Assembly: GCF_001426485.1 (NCBI RefSeq)
Contig: NZ_LMET01000001.1
Coordinates: 1,185,033-1,249,032 of the forward strand
Direction of reading: 5' to 3'
DNA from: Aeromicrobium sp. Root472D3
GTDB lineage: Bacteria > Actinomycetota > Actinomycetes > Propionibacteriales > Nocardioidaceae
Length of the DNA: 64,000 nt
Numbering within the stretch: position 1 is the first letter of the stretch; the number at the start of each line of letters is the position of its first letter. A program made the position numbers and the translations under genes. Shown one piece after another: positions 18,363 through 26,698 of the stretch. The notes under the pieces are model-generated. The model saw nothing but the letters and a program-made list of their open reading frames with translations. It was not told the origin of the DNA and made no database searches.

Positions 18363-19222
18363 ACGTCGTCGCCGTGACGATCGTCCACGGACGGTCGCGG
18401 CACCTCGCCCGCCAGCACGAGGGCCTGCTGCGCTCGACCCGCCCGCCCGACCTGCACGTCGTCGTCGCGATGGACGACCCGTCGGTGGCGGCCGTCGACG
18501 AGGGGCCGTTCGAGCGCGTCGTCGTTCCCGTCGAGGGACGCGCCGAGGGGCTCCCGCTGGCGCACGCCCGCAACGTCGGGGCCCGGGCGGCGGTCGACGC
18601 GGGGGCGGACGTCCTGGTGTTCCTCGACGTCGACTGCATCCCCGCGCCCGAGCTCGTGGCCGCCTACGCGTCCGCCGCGGGGCACCCGACGACGTGCGAC
18701 GACCTGCTGTGCGGGCCCGTCGCCTACCTGCCGCCCCTCCCGGACGGCCAGGACGACTACGACCTCGACACGCTCGACCGGCTCGCCGAGCCCCACGCGG
18801 CGCGGCCGGCCCCCGCTCCCGGGGCGATCGAGCGCGACACACGGGGGCACGACCTCTTCTGGTCGCTGTCGTTCGCGCTCCGGGCCCGGGCCTGGGACGC
18901 GATCGGCGGGTTCGACGAGCGCTACGTCGGCTACGGGGGAGAGGACACCGACTTCGCGCGTCGCGCGGCCGCCGCCGGACGAGGCGTGGCGTGGGTCGGG
19001 GCGGCGCGGGCGTTCCACCAGCACCACCCCGTGAGCTCGCCGCCGGTCGAGCACGTCTTCGACATCGTCCGCAACGCGGGCATCTTCCACGACACGTGGG
19101 GACGCTGGCCGATGGGCGGATGGCTCGACGCCTTCGAGCGGAGCGGGCTCGTCGGACGTCTCGACGACGGCACGTACGTCGTGACGGAGCGCGGTCCGCG
19201 GCAGCCCGAGGCCGTCCGGTGA
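18359..19222 (+). CDS. Glycosyltransferase family 2-like protein
   Basis: A 287-residue GT-A protein. The N-terminal half has the nucleotide-sugar fold, with ARNVGARAAVDAGADVLVFLDVDCIPAPEL containing the DxD-type metal motif DVDC, and the acceptor/galactosyltransferase-like part FALRARAWDAIGGFDERYVGYGGEDTDFARRAAAAGRGVAWVG has the GGEDTDF signature of the catalytic base. It has no membrane segments. The GTG start overlaps the upstream stop; another GTG lies two codons earlier. The sequence after the catalytic domain (DIVRNAGIFHDTWGRWPM) is unlike well-known families. Confidence 0.85.
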   Translation: MNVVAVTIVHGRSRHLARQHEGLLRSTRPPDLHVVVAMDDPSVAAVDEGPFERVVVPVEGRAEGLPLAHARNVGARAAVDAGADVLVFLDVDCIPAPELVAAYASAAGHPTTCDDLLCGPVAYLPPLPDGQDDYDLDTLDRLAEPHAARPAPAPGAIERDTRGHDLFWSLSFALRARAWDAIGGFDERYVGYGGEDTDFARRAAAAGRGVAWVGAARAFHQHHPVSSPPVEHVFDIVRNAGIFHDTWGRWPMGGWLDAFERSGLVGRLDDGTYVVTERGPRQPEAVR

Positions 19223-20199
19223 CGGGCCGGTCGCCGCTCACGACGGCGGACGTCCGCTCCCGCACGACGCCGTCGTGGCCGCTGCCGGGCGGCGGCGACA
19301 CGGATCGGCGGTGGCGGATGCTCGCGGCGCTGGCCGCCGACGACCTGCCGCTGGCCAAGCTCGTCGAGCCGCACCACGACGCCGTCGCGATCCTGCACGA
19401 GCTGGGCGGCCGCGCCCCCGAGGCAGGCGAGCTGTGGGCCGTCTGGGCGGCCGAGCCGCCGTTCGCGGTGCTGACCGCGACGCGCGACGCCCACGACGAG
19501 GACGGCTGGCGGCTGTCGGGCTCGAAGGCGTTCTGCTCCGGCGCGGGCCTCGTGACCCATGCGCTCGTGACCGCGGAGTCGGCGGACGGCCCCCGGATGC
19601 TCGCGATCGCGCTCGACGACCCCGGTGTCACGGACGGCGAGGGGCCCGCCTGGCAGGGCGCCGGCATGCGCCGGGCCGACACGCGGACGCTCGACCTGCA
19701 CGACGTGGCCGCCCGGGCCGTCGGCGGGCCGGGGGACTACGTCGGTCGTCCCGGCTTCTGGGCGGGCGCGATCGGCATCGCCGCCTGCTGGCTGGGCGGG
19801 GCGCACGGCGTCGCCCGGACGCTGGAGGACCGCGCACCGCGGCTCGACCCGCACGGCCTCGCGCACCTGGGCGCCGTGCGGGCGTCCCTCGACGTGGCCG
19901 GCCTGGCGCTCGAGGCGGCCGCGTCACGGCTCGACCGCGGGACGGACGACGAGGACGAGCTCGAGCGGCTGGCGCTGTCGGTGCGCGCGCACGTCGCGGA
20001 CGTCGTCGCGTCGACGATCGCGCACGTCGGCCGGGCCCTGGGCCCCGCCCCGCTGGCCTTCGACGCGCGGCACGCCGAGCACGTCGCCGACCTGCAGGTG
20101 TTCGTCCGGCAGCACCACGCCGAGCGCGACCTGGCGCGGCTGGGCTCCCTGCCCGTCGCGGGCACGACCGAGGAGGACGGGGGAGACGACGATGACTGA
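19219..20199 (+). CDS. Acyl-CoA dehydrogenase family protein
   Basis: A 326-residue protein, shorter than the usual 380-390 of acyl-CoA dehydrogenases. The N-terminal helical part (LAADDLPLAKLVEPHHDAVAILHELGG), the middle beta-domain (DGWRLSGSKAFCSGAGLVTHALVTAE) and a shortened C-terminal helical bundle can be recognised. The usual FAD and catalytic Glu regions are weakly conserved, so it may be a specialised flavoprotein acting on an amine, sugar or carrier-bound substrate. It sits in the middle of a sugar-modifying operon, which is unusual for a fatty-acid enzyme. GTG overlaps the upstream stop. Confidence 0.75.
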   Translation: MTGRSPLTTADVRSRTTPSWPLPGGGDTDRRWRMLAALAADDLPLAKLVEPHHDAVAILHELGGRAPEAGELWAVWAAEPPFAVLTATRDAHDEDGWRLSGSKAFCSGAGLVTHALVTAESADGPRMLAIALDDPGVTDGEGPAWQGAGMRRADTRTLDLHDVAARAVGGPGDYVGRPGFWAGAIGIAACWLGGAHGVARTLEDRAPRLDPHGLAHLGAVRASLDVAGLALEAAASRLDRGTDDEDELERLALSVRAHVADVVASTIAHVGRALGPAPLAFDARHAEHVADLQVFVRQHHAERDLARLGSLPVAGTTEEDGGDDDD

Positions 20200-20887
20200 T
20201 CTGTGGCGAGGGCGCCTCGAGGGCATGCCGATCGACCCACCGGCCGACCCCGGCGGACGGGTCGTGGTGCTCTCGGCGCACCCCGACGACGAGGTGCTGG
20301 CCGTCGGCGGCTGGCTGTCGGAGCAGACCCACCGCGAGGTCGTGTTCGTCACGGCGACGGACGGCGAGGCGTCGCACCCCGGCAGCCCGACCATCACGCC
20401 CGACGAGCTGCGGGCCCGCCGGCCCGGCGAGCTGCTCGCGGCGCTGCGGTGCCTCGGCTTCGAGCAGCCGGACGTCCGGCGGCTCCGGCTGCCAGACGGC
20501 GGGCTCGACGCCGCCCGCGACGAGCTGCGGCGCCTGGTCGAGCCGGTGCTGCGGGACGCCTCCCTCGTGCTGGCCCCGTTCGCCCACGACGGGCACCCCG
20601 ACCACGACGCCCTCGGACAGGTGGTGGCGGAGGTCTGCCCGCCGACCGCGGTGCTGTGGCAGATGCCGATCTGGACCTGGGCCTGGACCGTGCCCGCCGA
20701 CCAGGAGTGGATGGCGTCGGTGCGTCGCCTCGAGTGCACGTCGCGGGGGCGCCACCGCAAGCGGCAGGCGATGGCGGCGTTCGGCACCCAGGTGCGGGCC
20801 CTGAGCCCGCACCCCGCCGACACCGCCGTCGTCGACGAGGCGCTGCAGCGGCATGCGTCCCTCGCGCCCGAGGCGGTCGTGGCATGA
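20192..20887 (+). CDS. PIG-L family deacetylase
   Basis: A 231-residue zinc deacetylase of the PIG-L/LmbE family. The metal motif AHPDDE is at residues 29-34 (His30, Asp32, Asp33) and the second metal/active-site motif HDGHPDHDALG is near residue 130. Known members remove the N-acetyl group from GlcNAc-containing compounds (PIG-L, MshB, BshB). The ATG has a GGGGGAG site and overlaps the upstream gene by 8 bases. Placed among glycosyltransferases and a methyltransferase it suggests that an N-acetyl sugar is deacetylated and further modified. Confidence 0.9.
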   Translation: MTDLWRGRLEGMPIDPPADPGGRVVVLSAHPDDEVLAVGGWLSEQTHREVVFVTATDGEASHPGSPTITPDELRARRPGELLAALRCLGFEQPDVRRLRLPDGGLDAARDELRRLVEPVLRDASLVLAPFAHDGHPDHDALGQVVAEVCPPTAVLWQMPIWTWAWTVPADQEWMASVRRLECTSRGRHRKRQAMAAFGTQVRALSPHPADTAVVDEALQRHASLAPEAVVA

Positions 20888-21444
20888 CCGCCCCCGACTA
20901 CTTCGAGCAGCTCTACGCCGACTCCGCCGACCCGTGGCAGCTCGCCGAGCGGCACTACGAGCAGCGCAAGTACGACCTGACGCTCGCGGCCCTGCCGCGC
21001 CTGCGCTACGCGCGGGCGTTCGAGCCGGGGTGCTCGATCGGGGTGCTGACCCGCCAGCTCGCGACGCGGTGCGACGAGCTCGTCGCGACCGACCCCGTCG
21101 AGAGCCCCCTCGCGCGCGCCCGCGCCACGGTCGGCGCCGATCACGTCACGTTCGCGCGAGGACGGGTGCCGGACGACTGGCCCGACGGCCCGTTCGACCT
21201 GATCGTGCTGTCGGAGCTGCTGTACTACCTGTCGGCGGCCGAGCGGCTCGAGGTGCGGGCCGCCGCGGTCGAGAGCCTCGCGCCGGACGGCCACCTGGTG
21301 CTCGTGCACTGGCGCCACCCGTTCGAGGTCGCGACCTGCACCGGCGACGTCGCGCACGCCGAGATGCGCGTCGGCGACGACCTCGTGGCCGTGGTCGAGC
21401 ACGTCGAGACCGACTTCCGGCTCGAGGTGCTGGCCCATGCGTGA
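20884..21444 (+). CDS. SAM-dependent methyltransferase, NodS-like
   Basis: A 186-residue class I methyltransferase with a N-terminal YFEQLYADSADPWQLAERHYEQRKYDLTLAALP block that is characteristic of NodS-like N-methyltransferases. Motif I is FEPGCSIGVLTRQLA, followed by VATDPVESPL (motif II), and DLIVLSELLYYLS (motif IV region). NodS methylates a deacetylated glucosamine in Nod factors, which fits the PIG-L deacetylase just upstream (ATGA overlap). Function in this organism is inferred from that parallel. Confidence 0.87.
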   Translation: MTAPDYFEQLYADSADPWQLAERHYEQRKYDLTLAALPRLRYARAFEPGCSIGVLTRQLATRCDELVATDPVESPLARARATVGADHVTFARGRVPDDWPDGPFDLIVLSELLYYLSAAERLEVRAAAVESLAPDGHLVLVHWRHPFEVATCTGDVAHAEMRVGDDLVAVVEHVETDFRLEVLAHA

Positions 21445-22189
21445 CGTCGACGTCGACGTTGACGTCGTCGTGGTCGTGATCCCGGCGCGCGACGAGCAGG
21501 ACGGCGTCGCCGCGGCGGTGGGCGCCGTGCTGACGTCGGCCGTCGCGGTCGCCGTCCTGCACCCGGTCGTGCGCGTCGAGGTCGTCGTCGTGGCCGACGG
21601 GTGCCGTGACGCGACGGCGTCCCTCGCCCGCTCCGCGGGGGCCGAGGTGGTCGAGATCGACGCCGCGAACGTCGGCGCGGCCCGCCGCGTGGGCTGCGAG
21701 TGGGCGTTCGGGCGGACGTCGGCCCCGGACCGCCTGTGGATCGCGACGACCGACGCCGACAGCGCCGTCCCGGCGGGCTGGCTGCCGGCGCAGCTCGAGG
21801 CGTCCCGGTGCGCCGACGTCTTCCTCGGCACGATCGGCCTGACGGAGGTCGATCGAGGTCTCCACCCCCGCTGGGGAGCCGACTACGCGGTGCGCGCCGA
21901 CGGCGGCTCGCACGGGCACGTGCACGGCGCGAGTCTCGGCGTGCGCGGGAGCGCGTACCTCGAGGCGGGCGGCTTCCGCGACCTGCCGGCCCACGAGGAC
22001 GCCGACCTGGTCGGCCGGCTCGTGGCGCAGGGGGCCGCACCCGTGTGGGACGACCGCGTGCCCGTCACGACGTCCGCCCGGCACGTGTCCCGCGTGCCCG
22101 AGGGCGTCGGGGCCGATCTGGCCGCGTCCCTCGTCACATCGGCCGATCGCGGGTCGGTGTGCATGAAACCGGCGCTGCCGGGCATGTGA
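21437..22189 (+). CDS. Glycosyltransferase family 2 protein
   Basis: A 250-residue GT2 protein starting with a short Val/Asp repeat (MRDVDVDVDVVVVVIPARDEQDGVAAAV), the first being the usual VVIPARDE nucleotide-binding strand. DGCRDATASLARSAGA is the typical DGS-like loop; TDADSAVPAGWL carries the DxD motif; GASLGVRGSAYLEAGGFRDLPAHEDADLVGRL is the acceptor loop with the ED catalytic pair. There are no membrane helices. It is the last gene of the operon, overlapping the methyltransferase by 8 bases. The repeat in the first 10 codons comes from GACGTC tandem units. Confidence 0.88.
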   Translation: MRDVDVDVDVVVVVIPARDEQDGVAAAVGAVLTSAVAVAVLHPVVRVEVVVVADGCRDATASLARSAGAEVVEIDAANVGAARRVGCEWAFGRTSAPDRLWIATTDADSAVPAGWLPAQLEASRCADVFLGTIGLTEVDRGLHPRWGADYAVRADGGSHGHVHGASLGVRGSAYLEAGGFRDLPAHEDADLVGRLVAQGAAPVWDDRVPVTTSARHVSRVPEGVGADLAASLVTSADRGSVCMKPALPGM

Positions 22190-22240
22190 CGGTCCCGCGG
22201 CGCGCAGCGTGCCGCGACACCACGACGAAGGAGATCATCC

Positions 22241-23419
22241 GTGCGCGCACTGACCTGGCAGGGCAAGAGGAACGTCAGCGTCGAGACCGTCCCGGACCCG
22301 AAGATCGTCGAGCCGGACGGCATCATCATCCAGGTCACGACCTCGGGCCTGTGCGGGTCGGACCTGCACCTGTACGACCCGCTCGGTCCGTTCCTGCACC
22401 CCGGCGACATCCTGGGCCACGAGCCGATGGGACGTGTCGTCGAGCGCGGTTCGGCCGTGACGGACCTCGCGATCGGCGACCGCGTCGTCATCCCGTTCCA
22501 GATCGCCTGCGGCTCGTGCTTCATGTGCTCGCGCGGCCTGCAGACGCAGTGCGAGGTGACGCAGGTGCGCGAGTACGGCATGGGCGCGGCGCTCTTCGGC
22601 TACACCGACCTCTACGGCGCGGTGCCGGGCGGACAGGCCGAGCTGCTGCGCGTCCCGCACGGCAACTACGGGCCGATCAAGATCGAGAGCGACTACAGCG
22701 ACGAGCGGTTCGTGTACCTGTCGGACGTCGCCCCGACGGCCTACCAGGGCGTCGAGTACTCGGGCGTCTCGGCGGGTGACACGCTGCTCGTCGTGGGCCT
22801 CGGCCCGATCGGCGAGATGGCGGCCCGCATCGCGATGCTGCGCGGCGTCCGGGTCATCGGGGTCGACCTCGTGCCCGAGCGCCTGGCGCGCTCGGCCTCG
22901 CTCGGCGTCGAGACGATCGACCTGCTGGCGGGCGACGCCGTGGCGGCGGTGCAGGAGCTGACCGGCGGCCGCGGTGCCGACGCGGCGCTCGAGGCCGTCG
23001 GCATGGAGGCGCACGGGTCCGGCGTGGCCGAGGCCGCGCAGAAGGTCGTGGGCCTGCTGCCGAAGGCCCTGTCGCGCCCGCTCATGACGAACGCCAGCAC
23101 GGACCGCCTGGCGGCGCTCGACCTGGCGTTCCAGGCCGTGCGGCGCGGGGGCACGGTCTCGATCAGCGGCGTGTACGCCGGTGCGGCCGACCCGTTCTCG
23201 ATGCAGCTGATCTTCGACAAGCAGCTGTCGCTGCGCATGGGCCAGGCCAACGTCAAGAACTGGATCGACGACCTCCTGCCGCTCGCGGAGGACTCGTCCG
23301 ACCCGCTGGGTCTCGAGTCGTTCGCGACGCACCACCTGACGCTCGAGGAGGCCCCCGCGGCCTACGAGATGTTCCAGAAGAAGCAGGACGGGGCCATCAA
23401 GGTCCTGTTCAAGCCGTGA
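22241..23419 (+). CDS. Zinc-dependent alcohol dehydrogenase (MDR family)
   Basis: A 392-residue medium-chain dehydrogenase. Catalytic zinc ligands are Cys38 (SGLCGSD), His60/Glu61 (GHEP); the structural zinc lobe is CGSCFMCSRGLQTQC. The NAD(P) fold carries VVGLGPIGEMAARIAMLRGVRVIGVD. The long insertion (GAVPGGQAELLRVPHGNYGPIKIESDYSDE) and the overall length resemble the glutathione-independent formaldehyde dehydrogenase / threonine dehydrogenase-like branch. The GTG start is supported by a GAAGGAG site. It is monocistronic, 51 bases after the glycosyltransferase operon. Confidence 0.92.
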   Translation: MRALTWQGKRNVSVETVPDPKIVEPDGIIIQVTTSGLCGSDLHLYDPLGPFLHPGDILGHEPMGRVVERGSAVTDLAIGDRVVIPFQIACGSCFMCSRGLQTQCEVTQVREYGMGAALFGYTDLYGAVPGGQAELLRVPHGNYGPIKIESDYSDERFVYLSDVAPTAYQGVEYSGVSAGDTLLVVGLGPIGEMAARIAMLRGVRVIGVDLVPERLARSASLGVETIDLLAGDAVAAVQELTGGRGADAALEAVGMEAHGSGVAEAAQKVVGLLPKALSRPLMTNASTDRLAALDLAFQAVRRGGTVSISGVYAGAADPFSMQLIFDKQLSLRMGQANVKNWIDDLLPLAEDSSDPLGLESFATHHLTLEEAPAAYEMFQKKQDGAIKVLFKP

Positions 23420-23457
23420 CGGACGCCCGGCGGGCCGGTCGCCTTGGGCGATCGGCC

Positions 23458-23463
23458 TACCGT
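23458..23463 (+). promoter_or_regulatory. -10 box (TACCGT) of a leaderless transcript
   Basis: TACCGT lies 6 bases before the GTG at 23470, the spacing seen for actinobacterial leaderless genes. There is no Shine-Dalgarno. Confidence 0.5.
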
Positions 23464-23469
23464 GGTGGG

Positions 23470-23634
23470 GTGCCGAAGATCGACTCCCAGACCGCCGTCC
23501 TGCTGACCCTGATCGGCTTCGTCGTGGCGCTCACCGGCCTCGCGTTCCTGCTGGTCAGCGCGTGGGTCCCGGGCGTCGTGATCATCGCGCTGGGCCTGGC
23601 CGCCGGCAGCATCGGCTACCGCGCCGTCCACTGA
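23470..23634 (+). CDS. Small membrane protein (54 aa)
   Basis: A 54-residue protein starting GTG at 23470 (VPKIDSQTAVLLTLIGFVVAL). Two hydrophobic segments (about residues 8-30 and 33-50, with GVVIIALGLAAGSIGYRAVH) predict a hairpin in the membrane. A -10 box 6 bases upstream of the GTG suggests a leaderless mRNA. Not assigned to a family with known function. Confidence 0.7.
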   Translation: MPKIDSQTAVLLTLIGFVVALTGLAFLLVSAWVPGVVIIALGLAAGSIGYRAVH

Positions 23635-23649
23635 CCCCCGTCGTCGGTT

Positions 23650-23769
23650 CACCACGCCGGCAGGGGATGTCGGTTCCGGGCAGGGCAGGCATGCCATGCC
23701 CGGACACGGGTTGCGGCGCCGGGATGCGGGGTGCTGCGCCCGGACTGGGTCTACCACGCCGGCGTGGTG
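23650..23769. repeat. Inverted repeat in a convergent intergenic region
   Basis: CACCACGCCGGC (23650-23661) recurs inverted as GCCGGCGTGGTG (23758-23769), and 23753-23768 is itself a 16-base perfect palindrome. The region between two converging genes also has several GC-rich short repeats. It could form a bidirectional terminator. Confidence 0.55.
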
Positions 23770-23779
23770 AGCCGCGGGG

Positions 23780-24661
23780 TCAGGGATCGAGGGCCCGCGC
23801 CGCGCGGCGGGCGCGCTCCAGCGCCTCGCCCGCGGTGCGGCGCACCCGCTCGGCGTCCTTGAGACCGGCGGACGCCCGACGCTCCTCCGTGCCGGCGTCC
23901 CGCAGCTCGCCCTCGACCTCGACGAGTCGGCGACGCACCGCGGCGAGCTCGTCCTTGAGGTCGACCACCCGCCCTCCGGCCGCCGCCGCCCGCTCCGACG
24001 CCTCGACCGCGGCGCGCCGGGCCTCGTCGAGGTCGTGCTCGCTCGTGGCGACCTGGTCCCGCCCCGCGACCAGCGCCTCGTCGTCGACGGCACCCTCGTC
24101 GGGCACGTCCTGGACCGCCTCCGTCTGCTTCTCCTGACGCGGTCTCGGCGCCCGCCGTGCGACCGGTGGGTCCTCCTCGACGTCCACCGGGACGGCCGAC
24201 GCCCCCGACACGTCCACGTCGCCGAAGCCGTTCGGTGCGAGCGGCGTCAGCAACGCACCTCCGCGCACCGTCGCGAACGCGGCGACGTCGACGAGGGCGG
24301 CCCAGAACGTCTGCTCCACGTCCCGGAGGGTCGCGGCGCTCGCGGGGGCGCCCCAGCCGTCGGCGACCTCCTCGGCGGCGGTGACGCAGCGCCGGATCGT
24401 CGTCCGTCTCTCGCGGTCGACCGCACGGACGTCGTCGGGGTCGCCGCCGACGCTCGCGGCGCGCAGACGCCTGCCGACGTCCCGCAGCTCGTCCTCCAGC
24501 CCGGGATGCTCCCGGACGACGGCGTTGACGAGCCCCACCGCGACGCCGGGCCTCCGCAGCGCGGCCACGGCACGTGCCCGGTCGGCGTCGCCCGCCTGCT
24601 TCAGCGCGGCGACCTCGGCCGTGCGCGACGCGACGAACTCCCGCGGCGGAAGCGCGTACAA
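23780..24661 (-). CDS. Conserved hypothetical protein with helical/coiled-coil C-terminus
   Basis: A 293-residue protein that begins with the motif LYALPPREFVASRTAEVAALKQAGDADRARAVAALRRPGVAVGLVNAVVR, which I recognise from an uncharacterised bacterial family. Residues 1-110 are predicted helical; a linker rich in Asp/Pro/Val follows (about 140-185), and the last 100 residues (ARRAAVEASERAAAAGGRVVDLKDELAAVRRRLVEVEGELRDAG) look like a coiled coil. The start is uncertain: the frame starts at TTG 24661, with no good ribosome binding site, and stays open upstream to about 24726, next to the stop of the preceding gene. Possibly the two genes are co-transcribed. Confidence 0.7.
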   Translation of the reverse strand: MYALPPREFVASRTAEVAALKQAGDADRARAVAALRRPGVAVGLVNAVVREHPGLEDELRDVGRRLRAASVGGDPDDVRAVDRERRTTIRRCVTAAEEVADGWGAPASAATLRDVEQTFWAALVDVAAFATVRGGALLTPLAPNGFGDVDVSGASAVPVDVEEDPPVARRAPRPRQEKQTEAVQDVPDEGAVDDEALVAGRDQVATSEHDLDEARRAAVEASERAAAAGGRVVDLKDELAAVRRRLVEVEGELRDAGTEERRASAGLKDAERVRRTAGEALERARRAARALDP

Positions 24662-24723
24662 CCGGGCGGCGACCTGCGCGAGGACGCCGTCAGCAGGGTG
24701 CGGCTGGGACCGGGGCGTGCGGC

Positions 24724-24984
24724 TCAGCCCTCGGGGACGGGCTCGAGCGCGAACGCCGAGCCCGTGCTGACGGCGTCGGCGTAGTCGGCGAGCTGCTCAC
24801 CGGTCAGCCGCACCCCGATCGTGGCGAACGCCTGCTCGGCCTGCTCGGCGATCGCGGCGACCGGCTGACCCGTCAGCTTGGCGCGCACCTCGGCGTCGAC
24901 CTCGCTGAGGCTCGGCCCCACCGTGACCTCGGCGTGGTCGGCATCGGTACCCGCGGTCCGGACGTCGTCCGTCGTCTCGCTCAT
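24724..24984 (-). CDS. Small hypothetical protein (86 aa) under SigB-type promoter
   Basis: An 86-residue acidic, mostly helical protein ([40 protein letters not shown]...). No membrane segment, no recognised family. The ATG at 24984 lacks a Shine-Dalgarno but has a SigB-type -10 box ending 9 bases upstream. It is divergent from the catalase at 25086, with the two -35 elements touching. Confidence 0.75.
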   Translation of the reverse strand: MSETTDDVRTAGTDADHAEVTVGPSLSEVDAEVRAKLTGQPVAAIAEQAEQAFATIGVRLTGEQLADYADAVSTGSAFALEPVPEG

Positions 24985-24993
24985 GGCGGCACG

Positions 24994-25019
24994 GTACCCG
25001 GGGGCCGCCGGACCAAACC
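24994..25019 (-). promoter_or_regulatory. SigB/SigF-type promoter of the 86-aa protein, leaderless
   Basis: On the minus strand GGTTTG (25014-25019), a 14-base spacer and GGGTAC (24994-24999), ending 9 bases before the ATG. Confidence 0.75.
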
Positions 25020-25044
25020 GGTTCGGCCGCCGACGACGGGGTAC
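25020..25044 (+). promoter_or_regulatory. SigB/SigF-type promoter of the catalase gene
   Basis: GGTT (25020-25023), a 15-base spacer and GGGTAC (25039-25044). It is back to back with the divergent promoter at 24994-25019; the two -35 elements adjoin. Confidence 0.65.
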
Positions 25045-25085
25045 CTCCGCCGACACCGCTCCACGTCTCGGAAGGACCGCACCCC

Positions 25086-26609
25086 ATGACCGACCCCGCA
25101 CCCCGTCCCACCACGACCGACGCGGGAGTCCCCGTCGCGAGCGACGAGTACTCCCTGTCGGTCGGCCCGGACGGTCCGCTGCTGCTGCAGGACCACTACC
25201 TGATCGAGCAGATGGCCAACTTCAACCGCGAGCGCATCCCGGAGCGCCAGCCGCACGCCAAGGGAGGCGGCGCGTTCGGCACGTTCGAGGTCACGCACGA
25301 CGTGAGTGCGTTCACGCGCGCCGCCGTGTTCCAGCCCGGCACCAAGACCGAGGTGCTGTCGCGCTTCTCGACCGTCGCCGGCGAGCGCGGCAGCCCGGAC
25401 ACGTGGCGCGACCCCCGCGGCTTCTCGCTGAAGTTCTACACCAGCGAGGGCAACTTCGACATGGTCGGCAACAACACGCCGGTCTTCTTCATCCGCGACC
25501 CCATGAAGTTCCAGCACTTCATCCGCTCGCAGAAGCGCCGCTCCGACAACAACCTGCGCGACCACGACATGCAGTGGGACTTCTGGACCGCCGTGCCCGA
25601 GTCGGCGCACCAGGTCGCGTGGCTCATGGGCGATCGCGGCATCCCCCGCACGTGGCGGCACATGAACGGCTACTCGAGCCACACGTACTCGTGGATCAAC
25701 GCCGAGGGCGAGCAGTTCTGGGTGAAGTACCACTTCAAGACCGACCAGGGCATCGAGTTCTTCACGCAGGACGAGGCCGACCAGATGGCGTCGGCCGACA
25801 CCGACTACCACCAGCGCGACCTCTTCGAGCACATCCGCGACGGCGAGCACCCCAGCTGGACGCTCAAGATGCAGATCATGCCGTTCGAGGACGCCAAGAC
25901 CTACCGCATCAACCCCTTCGACCTGACGAAGGTCTGGCCGCACGACGACTACCCGCTGCACGAGGTGGGCCGTCTGACGCTCGACCGCAACGTCACGGAC
26001 TACCACACCGAGATCGAGCAGGCCTCGTTCGAGCCCAACAACTCGGTCGCCGGGACGGGCCTGTCGCCCGACAAGATGCTGCTGGCCCGTGGCTTCAGCT
26101 ACTCCGACGCCCACCGCGCACGGCTGGGCGTCAACTACCGGCAGATCCCCGTCAACCGTCCCAAGTCGCCCGTCGACAGCTACTCCAAGGACGGCGCGAT
26201 GCGGATGGACAACGTCACCGATCCGGTCTACGCACCCAACTCGTACGGCGGCCCCGCGGCCGATCCGAGCCTGACGGACGACGGCGGACGCTGGCGCTCC
26301 GACGGCGAGATGGTCCGCGCGGCCTACACGCTGCGTCCCGAGGACGACGACTGGACGCAGGCCGGCACGCTGGTCCGCGACGTCATGGACGACGCCGCAC
26401 GCGACCGGCTCGTCGACAACGTCGTGGGGCACCTGCTCAACGGGGTCAGCGACGCGGTGCTGGCTCGCGCCTTCGCGTACTGGCGCCAGATCGACGACGA
26501 CCTCGGCGGCCGCATCGAGCAGGGCGTCCACGACAAGCAGGACGAGCTCGACCCGAAGGCCGGCGAGCAGGGCAACGACGCGCGGTCGAGCATGCAGGAC
26601 AAGGCGTGA
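25086..26609 (+). CDS. katA: Small-subunit catalase
   Basis: A 507-residue monofunctional haem catalase. The distal His57 lies in [14 protein letters not shown], the [16 protein letters not shown] motif is intact, and the proximal haem ligand Tyr339 lies in [14 protein letters not shown]. It lacks the DJ-1-like domain of the other catalase (10861-13152). It decomposes H2O2 in the cytoplasm. The ATG has a GGAAGGA site at normal distance, and a SigB-type promoter is 41 bases upstream. Two differently built catalases in one 15-kb span suggest division of labour under oxidative stress. The symbol is a working name. Confidence 0.93.
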   Translation: MTDPAPRPTTTDAGVPVASDEYSLSVGPDGPLLLQDHYLIEQMANFNRERIPERQPHAKGGGAFGTFEVTHDVSAFTRAAVFQPGTKTEVLSRFSTVAGERGSPDTWRDPRGFSLKFYTSEGNFDMVGNNTPVFFIRDPMKFQHFIRSQKRRSDNNLRDHDMQWDFWTAVPESAHQVAWLMGDRGIPRTWRHMNGYSSHTYSWINAEGEQFWVKYHFKTDQGIEFFTQDEADQMASADTDYHQRDLFEHIRDGEHPSWTLKMQIMPFEDAKTYRINPFDLTKVWPHDDYPLHEVGRLTLDRNVTDYHTEIEQASFEPNNSVAGTGLSPDKMLLARGFSYSDAHRARLGVNYRQIPVNRPKSPVDSYSKDGAMRMDNVTDPVYAPNSYGGPAADPSLTDDGGRWRSDGEMVRAAYTLRPEDDDWTQAGTLVRDVMDDAARDRLVDNVVGHLLNGVSDAVLARAFAYWRQIDDDLGGRIEQGVHDKQDELDPKAGEQGNDARSSMQDKA

Positions 26610-26617
26610 CGCGATCG

Positions 26618-26638
26618 GTGTCACATCGGCGCTGACAC
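26618..26638. promoter_or_regulatory. Inverted repeat upstream of the diguanylate cyclase gene
   Basis: GTGTCA (26618-26623) and TGACAC (26633-26638) flank a 9-base spacer. It sits just after the catalase gene and before a possible -10 box (CAGAAT, 26653-26658). It may be an operator or a weak terminator; I cannot distinguish these. Confidence 0.3.
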
Positions 26639-26698
26639 ACCGGCGGCCGTGACAGAATCGTGGTCGACGGGGACGGCGCGCGACGGGGGTGGACGGCG

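Noticed and set aside
22118-22195. SigB-type promoter before the alcohol dehydrogenase gene
   Set aside because: A GGGCAT box is present at 22180-22185, but the -35 at the right distance (TGCATG) does not fit the pattern.
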